DNA from: Molossus alvarezi
Taxonomy: Eukaryota; Chordata; Mammalia; Chiroptera; Molossidae
Length of the DNA stretch: 64,000 nt
Assembly (NCBI GenBank): GCA_037176705.1
Contig: CM073895.1
Location: 744,001-808,000, forward strand
Direction: 5' to 3'
In this document: positions 33,481-44,356 of the stretch, one piece after another
How positions within the stretch are numbered: position 1 is the stretch's first letter
How the letters are laid out: the number at the start of each line of letters is the position of its first letter
Notes under the pieces: generated by a model
Database searches by the model: none
Told to the model about the DNA's origin: nothing
Seen by the model: the letters and a program-made list of their open reading frames with translations, nothing else
Program-made: the position numbers and the translations under genes

Positions 33481-34120
33481 ACCTTTTTGCCTGTTATTGC
33501 TGGTTCCGGGCCACAGTCTTCCTGAACCCACATACCAACTTTCTATCTGAGAGGTTCATCTTCTGCTTAACAGTTAGGTTGATTCAGACTAGAGCTTGGA
33601 ATCATAGCAGCAAGGTTACTTATGTCCCACTTTGGTTCCAGAACCCTGCTGTCTCCACCTTTCCTGTCAGACCTCTCCAACCATTTCGATGCTTCTACAT
33701 CTTCACAAACAAGGTCCAGTTTAACTCAATCTTGACACTAACTGGAGGTGGCATCAGATCCCACAGGTTAAGGGCTTGAGCCCTATAAGACTGATGGGCT
33801 GCGCACACACATTTTAGATTCCATTGCAAATCCAGGTTGTCACCTGGGTTTCTGTTTAACTGGCTATAAATTGGACATTCTTATAACCCCCTCCTCGGGT
33901 CTGATTCGTTTACTGAAGCGGTTCACAAGGCTCAGGAAAAGTTTATGTAATAAGTTACCAGTTCATTATGACAGGACATAAATCCGGAACAGCCAGGTGG
34001 AGGAGATGTACAGGGCCAGGTGTGGGGCAAAGGGCAGGGAGCGTGTGTGCTCTCTCTTGGGAAAATACTCTCCCCAAATCTCCATGAGCTTCCAACCCAG
34101 TTCTCCAAACCTCATCATTA
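33480..34120. other. Unassigned old repeat-like sequence
   Basis: AT-balanced sequence without a gene. Together with 34,617-34,930 it has the character of an ancient LTR broken by two SINEs, but I cannot name the family. Confidence 0.3.
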
Positions 34121-34131
34121 TTGTTTTTTTT

Positions 34132-34367
34132 TTTTTAGGTTTTTTTTTTTTTGTTGTTGTTCAGGTAGAGTAGGAGGGGGAGAGAGGAACAGAGAGAGAG
34201 AGAGAAACATCGACGTGAAGGGACACATCGAGTGGCTGCCACCCGCACGACTGACCAGAGCCGGGGACAAACTGCAACCAAGGTACATGCCCTTAGCGGG
34301 AACCGAACCCGGGTCTCTCCGGACCGCAGGCCGACGCTCTAACCGCTGAGCCAAACCGGCCAGGGCT
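34132..34367 (-). repeat. Ves-type SINE, type A1
   Basis: The duplication ATTATTGTTTTTTTT is present before (34,117) and after (34,368). The 3' end is slightly shortened. Confidence 0.92.
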
Positions 34368-34382
34368 ATTATTGTTTTTTTT

Positions 34383-34616
34383 TAATCCTCATCCGAGGAC
34401 ATTTTTTCATCTTTTGTTCAGCTGGAGAGAGAGGAAGAGAGAGAGAGAGAGAGAAACATCGATGTGAAAGGGACACATCGAGTGGCTGCCTCCTGAACAA
34501 CCCAACAAAGGCTCGGGACAAACTGCAACCGAAGTACATGCCCTTAGCGGGAACTGAACCCGGGTCTCTCTGGACTGCAGGCCGACGCTCTAACCACTGA
34601 GCAAAACTGGCCAGGG
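34383..34616 (-). repeat. Ves-type SINE, type A1
   Basis: AATCCTCATCCGAGGAC to CAAAACTGGCCAGGG on the plus strand, directly behind the previous SINE's duplication. Confidence 0.9.
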
Positions 34617-34930
34617 ATGTTTGTTTGTTTTATGGAGGCATCAATTCACAGGCATGGTTGATTGAATCATTGTCTATTGGTGATTGAACAAAATCTCTCT
34701 CCTGTCCCTGCAGGTCAGGGGGTGAGGCTGAGCGTTCCAACCCCCTAATTACATGGTTGGGTCCCCTGACAACCAGCCCTATCTTTAGAGGTTTTTCAAA
34801 AACCACCTTAACACAAACTGTGGTTAAAAAAGGCTTGTGATGAATATCAAAATAATCTTTAAGATGCTTTTCACTTAGGAAATTCAAGAATTTTTGGAGC
34901 TCTGTGCAGAAAACTGGGATCAAAGACCAA
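34617..34930. repeat. Old LTR-like repeat, family unknown
   Basis: ATGGAGGCATCAATTCACAGG, CCCCTAATTACATGGTTGGG and TCCCCTGACAACCAGCCC look like a eutherian-wide interspersed repeat. Probably continuous with the sequence left of the two SINEs. Confidence 0.35.
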
Positions 34931-34944
34931 TAATCCTCTTCTAA

Positions 34945-35151
34945 GGAGATGTTTTTATTTTAGAGAGAGAGGAAGGAAGAGGGAGAGGGAGACAGAAACA
35001 TCAATGAGAGAGAACATTTGATCAGCCGCCTCCTGCATGCCCCACACTGGGGATTTGGCCCACAACCTGGGCATGTGCCCTGACCGGAAACTGAACCAGT
35101 GACCTCTTGGTGCATGGGTCGATGCTCAACTACTGAGCCACCCTGGCCAGG
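34945..35151 (-). repeat. Ves-type SINE, type B
   Basis: Minus-strand type B body with CCCCACACTGGGGATTTGG and GAGCCACCCTGGCCAGG. Confidence 0.88.
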
Positions 35152-35198
35152 CTCTCATCAATGTTTCTCTCTAAAATCAATAAAGGAAAAAAATTTAA
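35152..35198 (+). repeat. Type B SINE 3' fragment
   Basis: CTCATCAATGTTTCTCTC followed by AAAATCAATAAAGG. It is a plus-strand 3' end joined to the head of the preceding minus-strand element. Confidence 0.7.
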
Positions 35199-36100
35199 AA
35201 GCTCCCAAGCTGACGGGCATGAACTTCTGGGAAGAAGAGGACAACTGTGTGTATAGCACCATGGGTAAAAAGGTCCACATTGAGGAATATCATTGTGACA
35301 CTTGACAACACCGAGGATAAAGAGAAGATCTAAACACTTTCACAGAGTACAACCAGATCACACACAAATCATCAGGAATTAGAATGGCTTTGGAGTGTTC
35401 AACTGCAGCCCTGGGAGTTGAAAGCAAAAACAAAACAACAAAAAACCCCCAAAATGAAGACTTCAAAAATCTTGAAGGAAACGTATTTCCAACCTAGAAT
35501 TCTATACCCTGCCAAACTATTAATCAAAGTGAGGGCAGAATAAACACATTTTAGACATGGACCCTTCCCAGGAAGTGACTAGAGGGCTGACTTCAGCAAA
35601 ATGAGGCAGTAAACCAAGAACCGGGTCAGCACAGATTCCAGGAGACAGGGACTCCAACACAGGAGAAAGGCAGAGAGAGCCACAAGGATTCTTGCTGAGA
35701 AAAGCTCAAGATGACAGCTTGGTACACGGGCTTCGAAAGCAATCAGGCTGGCTTGGAACAGGAGGGCAGAATTAAATAGAATATGTCTGAGACTTTAGAA
35801 AATGTTATCAAGAGGCATGTGGCAAAAATGGCAGAGTCTTGGGTAAACATTTGCTATGGTTTAGTAAAACTCTAGGCATAAGAAACATACTAAGAAAAAA
35901 ATAAAAATATGAAGTGTTAACTCAAGAAAAAAAGAAATATGGAGGCAAGTATGGAGGCACAATTTTACGCAATAACGGCGCAGCAAGCAGTTATGGTAAC
36001 GCACCCGGACAGCTGACCTAATCCTAACAGGTTAAGGAGGTCACGTGGCCATGGGGGCAGAGAGGTGTCAGAGTTGTTTGGAGACCAAGTTCTCACTGAC
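35199..36100 (+). mobile_element. Old L1 (L1M-type) 3' end
   Basis: AACCTAGAATTCTATACCC, CAAAGTGAGGGCAGAATAAA and GACTCCAACACAGGAGAAAG are signatures of the 3' end of old mammalian L1 elements. Sense strand is plus, and the limits are approximate. Confidence 0.7.
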
Positions 36101-36128
36101 CTTATCTGGAACTCCCCAGAAATATTTA

Positions 36129-36380
36129 TTTATTTTATTTTATTTATTTTTTTATCCTCACCCGAGGACATTTTTCCATTTTTTGTTCAGATAGAGCAGG
36201 AGGGAGAGAGAGAGAGAAACATCGACGTGAAAGGGACACATCGAGTGGCTGCCACCCGCACGACCAACCAGGGCCGGGGACAAACTGCAACCGAGGTACA
36301 TGCCCTTAGCGGGAACTGAACCCGGGTCTCTCTGTACCGCAGGCCGATGCTCCAACCGCTGAGCCAAACCGGCCAGGGCT
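36129..36380 (-). repeat. Ves-type SINE, type A1
   Basis: Perfect duplication CCAGAAATATTTA at 36,116-36,128 and 36,381-36,393. It is the last SINE before the 11-kb gene-dense block. Confidence 0.95.
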
Positions 36381-37196
36381 CCAGAAATATTTAAATACCT
36401 AAACAACTAGCAGCTTCTGCTTTAGACACCCGGAGTGTCCTGTTACAAGAAAAGCTACCGTCGTTGAAAGTATTTGCCTCTGTGGGGCACAGAAGAGACC
36501 GTGATTTTTACTATCCTCCGTCCTCCGTCAATTCAGGGTATTTTGATTTGAAAACAAATTATATCAAGTTGGCCGTGAGCACGGTCCATCTCAGCGTCCC
36601 GAAGGGCCCGCCAAGGATGCTGCAGCCCGACACCCAAGTACCCGCAGCCTCCGTCTCCCCGGCAACGGAACGCGTCTCCGAACCCAAGAGCGCCACGTAG
36701 GGTCGAACTAGAGCGGCACGCCCCGCCCACTGACGCACTTCCGGTGTCGACCCCATCCCTGGGCGGAGGGCGTGGCCCCGAGTCCGCGCGCTGCCTGGAT
36801 TGGATACTGAAGCTCTGGCCCTCTGGTGCCGAGTCCCATCACCGCGCGAGCTCGGCCCTCGGTGACCCGGGGCAACAGTATCCCCGAGCGCACCCGACAA
36901 GGAGCCCGGACCCTTCCCGTTCGGGCGACCGCCGCTCGGCCTGACCCCGGTGTGGTGACAGTCCCATGAGGCCTCCGCAGTCCGCAGCCCTCTGACGACG
37001 TGCGTCCCACGCTGTCCAACGCGAGCGCGCCCCGCGTCCACGGCGGCGCAGAGCCAAGCTCGAGCCCCCGCTCGTCCCGAGGAAGCGGGCTTTCTCGTCG
37101 TCGCGGGGCCGGGGCTCCCTCCACGTCCGCCCGCTCACCAGCCCGCCCACTCGGCTGCAGTGCCCCGGCGGCCGCCTGCGTCAGCGCCGCCGTGGG

Positions 37197-37216
37197 GCCT
37201 TCTGGGAATTGTGGTT
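37197..37216 (-). promoter_or_regulatory. ZNF143/THAP11 (SBS) motif
   Basis: On the minus strand it reads AACCACAATTCCCAGAAGGC, close to the SBS consensus ACTACAATTCCCAGAATGC. Confidence 0.6.
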
Positions 37217-37253
37217 CAGGCCGGCTCCCGCTTCTGGCGCGCTCGGGCTGCGG

Positions 37254-37272
37254 ACTACAACTCCCGGCAGGC
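37254..37272 (+). promoter_or_regulatory. ZNF143/THAP11 (SBS) motif
   Basis: ACTACAACTCCCGGCAGGC, a near-consensus SBS element 37 bp from the opposite-facing one. Confidence 0.6.
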
Positions 37273-38010
37273 CCTGCGGCGGCCCCAGGAGCCCGAGCGC
37301 TGGGGGCTTCGGCTGCCTCAGCCGGTGGGCTCGGGCGCGGCGGCGGGTTGGCCTGGCTGGCCCGTGCCGAGCAGCCGAGGGGCTGTAAGCCGGCCGGCTG
37401 GCGGACAGAGTCGCATTTCTCAGGTCCCCGGAGTCCCCGCGCCGAACGGGCGGGACGCAAACTTCCGGGCAAGTGGACCGGTGGACGGTGACACCGCGGC
37501 CGGGGCAGGGGTCTGGCAGCCGCCGGGGCCTCAGCGGCTTCCCGAGGAGAGAGGGTGGAGTGACAGGGCTCGGGCGACCCAGGGAGGCGGGGTCAGCGGC
37601 GGGGTGGGCGCCCAGCTGCGTCGCGTCCCGCCCGCCCCGGCGTCCCGCTCCCCCCGGCCGGCGCTCGTGCCAGGGCTCCGCGCGGGCCCTGCCGTCTCCC
37701 CAGCCCCCAGCCCCCAGCCCCCCCGCAGGCGGCCCGGCCCGGGAAGCCCTGCAGGGCAAGAGGCAGGCTCCTGGGGCAGCCTGGGTGTGGCGGGCGCCGA
37801 CCCGGGCACGGCCCGTGCACAGCGGGCAGCCCAGCAGCAGACAGGCGAGCCCTGGCCGTGCGGTCCCGTCGGAGGTGCCAACTGCGCGTCTCCCGCTGCC
37901 ACAGGTCGGGGCTTGCGCCCAAGCTCGGTGCAGGTGCCCAGGTCTCCAGGCGTCGGGCTGCAGCCCAGCAGGCTCACGGCGGGCAGCGGGGGGACTGCAC
38001 GGCCAGACAG

Positions 38011-41000
38011 GTGAGCTCGTGACGGGCTTGCGGTGTGGTGGCTTAGACTGGACGCTCACACCACGTGATTCATTCTGTCTGGCGGCATGACAGAGGGCTT
38101 TTGCTTGTTCTTGAGTGTGTGTGTGTTGGGGGGCGGGTGTTGTTGATCAGTAATTCTCCCTCTTCCCCTCTGAGTTCGGCACTAATTGAAGAAATGAGCA
38201 AAGGTGCCAGACAGACTCCTGGTGGGCACCCGAGGGGCTGGGGTCAGGCGGCTTAAGTGTGTGGAAGCCCTGACCAACCCAGTCCTTCCTGGTGAGTCCT
38301 CTCTCACCATTCCTCTGGCCTGAATGTCATGATCCCAACCACAGTTGGCCTGGTGCAGTGGTTGGGGCGTGACACTCCAGTGTGAGGGCTTCCATCTAGG
38401 TGGCGACCACCCTGCACTTCCTTTGGGCCACCCCCCAGGAGGTCTCTTGCTGAGCCAAGTCGGGTTTCCTCTGCTGTCTCAGGGCTTCACCCCCACCCCC
38501 CACCCCAGGATGTCCACCTGTCTTAGTCAGAGCTGCCACATGGTGGGAGCCTGTTGATTCCAGCAGCAGCAGCAGCAGCAGCAGGTACTAGGGGTGCAGG
38601 GAGAGGAGTGGCTGCCTCTGTCACCCCCCATCTCCACTTCATGCAACTTTATTTTTCTGAATAAAGGCGTTTGCCAACTCCTAGCCAAATGTGATTTAAT
38701 CTTGACAGCTTTTCCGTTTTTCCAATAAAATATTCCGCAATAGGGGATCACCTTACTTGTACATTGTTCCAGTGCCTGGTTTGTAAGCTCTGCCCCCCAC
38801 AAGCTGGCAGGTCCTTGTAAAAAGGGGAACGGCCAGTCAACAGAGTGGACCTGAGGCCACTGTTTGGTTGAGAAAAATGCTGAAAGTGTGAAACTGACTT
38901 TTTAAACCATTTTTCCCCAGACTTGTTGGCTGGCTACCTGTTTGGTTTGCTGTGGTCTGTGTCGGCAATGGCTCCTGGTTTCCAACCGGAAATCCTTGGT
39001 GGCTGAGCAAATCGGTGACCCAGGAAACAGAAGCTAAACGTCTGGGATGCTGGCACGAAGCTGGTGTGTGTTCTGAGGTAAGATCTGACTTTGCTGAGGC
39101 ACACCTGTAGCCTCTGAGGAGGTTTGGGTGCCAGCCATGGATCTGGCCTGCGAACTGTGGGTGAATGTCCCACTGGAATGGGGGCTCCCTGCCCAGCCCC
39201 TACCTGCTCCTGACCCTGGTCCGTTCCCCACTTGTCACCCTCTCTGTATACACCCTAGTGGACCTTCTGAGGTGAGGTGGTGAGCTTTGATCCCAGGACC
39301 TGATGTCACACGGAGCCCAGCTGGCCATGTGCTGGGCCCAGGGATGACAGTGACAAAGATTAGGCAGGGCCGTGGGTGGAGGAAGGTGGTGGAGAGGCCT
39401 GGAAAACCACCTGGCTCACCTCACAAGGGTCCTAGGATGCTGTACTGAGGTGCTTCTGAGATGTAGGAGCTGGTGCCGCATTGCTGTGGCAAGTGTGGAG
39501 GAGGGGACAGCAGGCAGGCGTTGCTAGAAGCCCTGCTCAGGCTCCAGGTGATGCCATGCTGGACCGAGGTGCTGAAGCAGAGGGCAGACCCCAAGACCTC
39601 CAGGGATGAGGTGTGGGGGGAGGTGACAGGGAGGCTCCCAGACTGGGTGCCCACAAGAGCTGGACACTCCTCTGTCCATCACCGTCCTCCTCAAGGGGTG
39701 TTGGTCTGGACAAGAGAAGTGAGGGGTGGGAGGGGATCCAAGGCTTAGGGTGTCCCATGTGGGCTGGTGGGTTCCTGCAAGGGTCAGCCCTGGGAGGGTG
39801 GTGGTTTCCTGGCCAGGCCTGGGAGAGCTGTCTGGCTGTGCTAAAAATACCGGGTGTGAAGACAGCAGTACTGGCCGGAGGTGCCCTGGTAACCCTACCC
39901 AGCGGCTCCACTTGCTGCCACTCACCAGCTGAGGCCTGGCCTTGATTTCCCAGAACCTGCCAGGCACCCCGACCCCACTTTCTGTTCTGTGCCCACCCTT
40001 TGAAGGCCGGGCCATGCTTGCTTTCCTGCTTGGGGGTGCCCCCACCCCATGTCTTCTTGGAGAGGGTCCTGCAGCACCTGGCCAATGGACTCATGGGCCA
40101 GTAGACAGGCAGGTGTGGTGGCTGGTCAGGTAGGCTGAGGCTAGGCTCACAGGGCATGCGGCCCTGTCTGTCCACAGCACTGGCTAATGGCACTTGGGTC
40201 CTTTCCTCCTTGAGTTCTTTGTCTGAGCATAGGGCTAGTTTCTGGGCTTTGCTTTTGGGGTGCCCCTGCAAACAGGGGTCTTCCCTTGGGCCCGTGTGTC
40301 CATATTTGTCTGTAGCTGCCTGGAAAGAGGCCGTTCTGGCCAGCTGCCGCTCAATAGGTGTGTCTGGGCGGGAAGGGGTGTGGGGGTCTGGCAGAGGTCT
40401 TCAGCCTGGCGAGGTTCTGGGTGGGGCCTGTGCCCTAAGGGACAGCGATGCCACTCTGCCAGGCTAGTGCTGCTCAGCCTGAGTCACGCCTGTGGCACCT
40501 GCTGAAGGGGAGGCACCAGGCAGGCTGCTGGGGTCACATGTGGGGGGCCTGCCATACCTGACTGCAAGGTGGCAGCCACAGGGCCCCTCCCCTTGTCTGG
40601 GGCTTGCTGGCACCACTCAGGGCATTTCCAAACGGTCGTTCTTGACATGGTCTGGGTGTGGCTGTATTCTGTGGAAGGACCAGAAGCCCTTGTCGCCGGA
40701 GCCTGCTGCGGCCTCGGGCCTTGGCGCTCATCTTTGCAGAGACCACAGAGGGAGGGCAGGACAGGCCACAAGGGTGGTGTGGCTCGAGAGGTGAGGATGT
40801 CTGGGTGAATCAGCAATGAGTGGTTTCTCTGAGGAAAGGCTCTTCATTAGCTATTGGGTCCTTTTCAAAACGTCCACCTGTTTGTGGAAGCCCCAGAGGT
40901 CCTGGACAGGGGAGGAAGGCGCCCTCACCAGGACCCTGCCCGGGAGGAAGGGGAATTTGCAGACCAAGTAGGCTGAGCAGCTCATAGCCCTGAGAACACA

Positions 41001-42565
41001 AGGGGTCATTCACTTGCACCCTCAGGGTAGTCATGGGCTGAGAACCCTGCCACCCTGTGCTGGATGCAGGCCTCAGAGCTGGGCCGGGCTGGCCGCTGCC
41101 TCTTGTCACTGCCCTTCGGCAGCCTCAACTGGGCCAAGGTGTTTCCTGGGCTGGCCATGCCTGAGATGCTGAGTGTTGGGCTGGGAGTGCAGCTGGGCCC
41201 AGGACCCTGGAGTGGGGCCCAGATGGAGGCTGATGTGGCCTTCCTCCCTGGACTGGCCTCAGTGTCCAGTGGCTGTACAGGGCTGCTGGGCCCTCACAGG
41301 ATCTGGAAGCAGCTCTGCTGCACCCCAGCCAGTTTTAGGGTCTCTCTCTGGCCTCCCACAAGCTATGCAGCCAGACTGCTGGGGTCACATCCAGCCCTGT
41401 CTAGGGCAGTGCCCCACCAAGCCTTCCCCAGCTGCAGTCCTGACAGCTGCACGAGGCCCGCTCCGCTGCTCAGGCAGCCTCCAGGCTGGATGTGACGGCT
41501 GCCTCACCTCCCAGGAGGCCCTCAGCCCCCTGCAGTCCTGCGGACTGCTCTCTCCACTGTCTTTCAAGTCCACTTGTGTTGCTAGAGAAACTTGCCTGAA
41601 GAGTCACTTAGTGAGGGAGGCACAGGACATGAGTGAGCCCAGTTTGCGAGGTGAACAGGAATGTGTTTCTGGAGCAGGAGACAGTACCTCCCTGGTCCCG
41701 GAGCCCCCTCGGCCCCTCTGCCAGTCTCCCTGCCTCCGACACCTGGGATCTGCTGGTCCTGTTTGTGACCTTTCCGTGTCCCTTCAACGTGTGTGTGTGA
41801 GGCTCACTTTCCAGCGGCCGCTGGCGGAGTGGGGTGGGTTCCTGCTCCCTGGGGCTCGCCCACCCAGTTCAGCCTGGAGGACAGAGCGAGGGTGCTGCAC
41901 ACACCCCGGGCAGCTGGGCCAGGTTCTCCACAGAAGGCTGTGGGTGGTATCCCACGAGTGAGCAGTGGCCTGGTGACCCTCCCTGTGTGGTTTTGTGGTC
42001 GGGTGGCCCCTGTTCCGGTGTTTTGCCTGTTCTCGGTGGAGCGTCTGCTCTGCCCCCTGACGTAGGCGCCCGTTTCACATGGCGGGTACAAGCCCTTTGC
42101 GGGATGTGCGGACCACACACGGGTCCGGTCGGTGTCCCTGCCCTTTGTGTCAGTGGTGCCTCGCCCAGCAGCAGCTCTGAGCTGTAGTCGTCCACCCGTC
42201 AGCCGGCTGCACCGTCTGTTTTCTTCTGTCAGCCTTGCTGTCTGACCTTTCATTGCTGTCTGGGAGCCAACTCCACTTATTCTTAAACACATTTGCGAGG
42301 GGACCTCCCTGCCAGGTTTGTCCCCAGGGTCCCAGGGATCCACTGTCATCTCATGGGCACTACCGCAGATTCCTGCAGCTCGCCACAGAGCAGCCGGAGG
42401 GGTCTTTTCAAAGAGGTGACCACCTACCCACTAGGGCGCCGCTACCTGTGCCCCTCCGGCTGCTGCCGGGTGGCCACGGGGCCTCCTACGGACTCCAGCG
42501 CGCATGCTCACTACACTGCTCCCCGCCCAGCTCTTCTGTGGCCTGAGGGTGCCCTCTGCCTGCAG
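38011..42565 (+). other. MIB2: Probable MIB2 intron 1
   Basis: Lies between the proposed 5' exon donor and the acceptor before the first certain coding exon. It has no clear SINE and contains (CAG)8 at 38,561-38,584. Long GC-rich ORFs occur on both strands but none resembles a protein I know. Confidence 0.55.
38561..38584. repeat. (CAG)8 trinucleotide repeat
   Basis: Eight perfect CAG units in the probable first intron of MIB2. Confidence 0.9.
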
Positions 42566-44356
42566 GGCCCAGAGCACCGCCGCCCACCATGGACCCGGAC
42601 CCTCAGGCGGGTGTGCAGGTGGGCATGCGCGTGGTGCGCGGCGTGGACTGGAAGTGGGGCCAGCAGGACGGCGGCGAGGGCGGCGTGGGCACGGTGGTGG
42701 AGCTCGGCCGCCACGGCAGCCCCTCGACCCCCGACCGCACTGTGGTCGTGCAGTGGGACCACGGCGCCCGCACCAACTACCGCGCGGGCTACCAGGGCGC
42801 GCACGACCTGCTGCTCTACGACAATGCCCAGATCGGTGCGTGCGCGGGGCGGGCGGGGGGCGGGGCGCGCCCACCCCCCCTGACCCTGCCCCGCCCCCAG
42901 GCGTGCGGCACCCCAACATCATCTGCGATGGCTGCAAGAAACACGGGCTGCGGGGCATGCGCTGGAAGTGCCGCGTCTGCGTGGACTACGACCTGTGCAC
43001 GCAGTGCTACCTGAGCAGCAAGCATGACCTCACCCACGCCTTCGAGCGCTACGAGACGGCCCACTCGCGCCCGTGAGTCCCGCCGCGACGCAGGCCGCGG
43101 GGACCCTGGCAAGCACCCCGACACCCGCCCAGGTCTTGGCCCTGGAGGACTGGAGCGGCCCCCTACTAACTATTCCACAGGGGCAGGTCAAGGCCTTCCT
43201 GAGCCATTGCCTTGAAGAGTGGCTGGAGTCATGGTCACTCTGGGGGCCTGGACGTTGACACCAGCCCCGTCCACTGAGCAGGTCTGCAGAGGGTGGTGCC
43301 ATGGATGAGGTTTCCTCTGCCCTGGTACCATCCCCAGAGCTGGGCGTGGCTCCCCAGTGTAGCCCCGAGGGTGGCCTGTGGCCTTTGCGTGGCCATGCAG
43401 CCAGCATCCACCGTGGTGGCCCTGGGCCCAGCAGTGGGCAGCCCGCACTGGGAGCCAGCCCCTAGGCACTGGGGAAGAGCTGTTGGTCTGGCTGGGAGGC
43501 TCATTTGCTGTGGTCAAGGGCATCAGGCTGGGGAGCAGGCCACTGGGTTGGGGTGTGCACCCAGAGGCACCATCCCCTCACACATGTGGCCCGAGGTGGA
43601 GCAGGGGTCAGCTGTCTGGGCCCACATTTCTCATCCCTGCGTTACCCACGTGCTGAGCCCTCCCTGGAACGGCCGTGCGAACCCAGGAGGCGGCCTGGCC
43701 AAGGCTCCCAGCTCTGGGAGGCAGCAGGTGTGGGGCTGTGCAGAGGCCGTACTGTGCGGGCGGCCCGCGGTGCCCTCCCAACCCCGCAGCAGGGACGGTC
43801 CCTGGAGTAACATGGTCAGCAGACTCACTCCAGGCCCAGAGCATGGAGGGCCCTGAACTGCTGGGCCCGGGGTGTGGGGGGCGAGGCTGGCAGAGCAGAG
43901 GGCCTGGGGGTCACTGCAGTCCTGCATGGCCCGGGACACGCTCTATTGCAGGGTCATGTTGAGTCCCCGCCAGGGCCTCCCAAGGATCCCACTGAGGGGC
44001 ATCTTTCAGGGGGCGAAGGTGGTGCGAGGCCCCGACTGGGAGTGGGGCTCCCAGGACGGTGAGTGGGGGTCCAGGGTGGGAAGGTGGGGGCTGGGCAGGC
44101 ATCAGCTGTGGCTGCGCCTTGTGGCTGAGCTTAGCCCGCTGGTGGGACCCTGTCTCTCCAGGAGGGGAGGGGAAGCCAGGTCGAGTGGCAGACATTCGTG
44201 GCTGGGATGTGGAGACGGGCCGGAGCGTGGCCAGTGTGACATGGGCCGATGGCACTACCAATGTGTACCGTGTGGGCCACAAGGGCAAGGTGGACCTCAA
44301 GTGTGTGGCGGAGGCGGCTGGTGGCTTCTACTACAAGGAACACCTCCCAAGGCTCG
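42566..44356 (+). CDS. MIB2: MIB2 exons for MIB/HERC2-ZZ-MIB/HERC2 module
   Basis: Four exons encode residues 1 to about 240, the substrate-binding half. The first MIB/HERC2 domain (residues 5-80) includes [15 protein letters not shown]. The ZZ zinc finger (about 85-137) begins [12 protein letters not shown] and has paired cysteines. The second MIB/HERC2 domain (about 150-228) includes [15 protein letters not shown]. The intron between the first two exons is only 65 nt. Confidence 0.93.

Larger units (their letters stand above)
36600..38050 (+). promoter_or_regulatory. MIB2: CpG island, probable MIB2 promoter and 5' exon
   Basis: CpG-dense segment 5-6 kb upstream of the MIB2 ATG. It contains an ETS site (CACTTCCGG, 36,737-36,745) and two divergent ZNF143-type motifs (37,197-37,216 and 37,254-37,272). 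A strong splice donor CAG/GTGAGC sits at 38,010/38,011. The last codons before that donor (GLQPSRL, TARPDR) resemble the N-terminal extension I remember for long human MIB2 isoforms, so this is very likely the MIB2 first exon. Confidence 0.65.

Noticed and set aside
37181..38059. 292-codon minus-strand ORF in the MIB2 CpG island
   Set aside because: Composition-driven open frame with no family resemblance or conserved motif.
38341..38400. SINE head-like GGCCTGGTGCAGTGGTTGG
   Set aside because: Too short and diverged. No body, tail or duplication follows.
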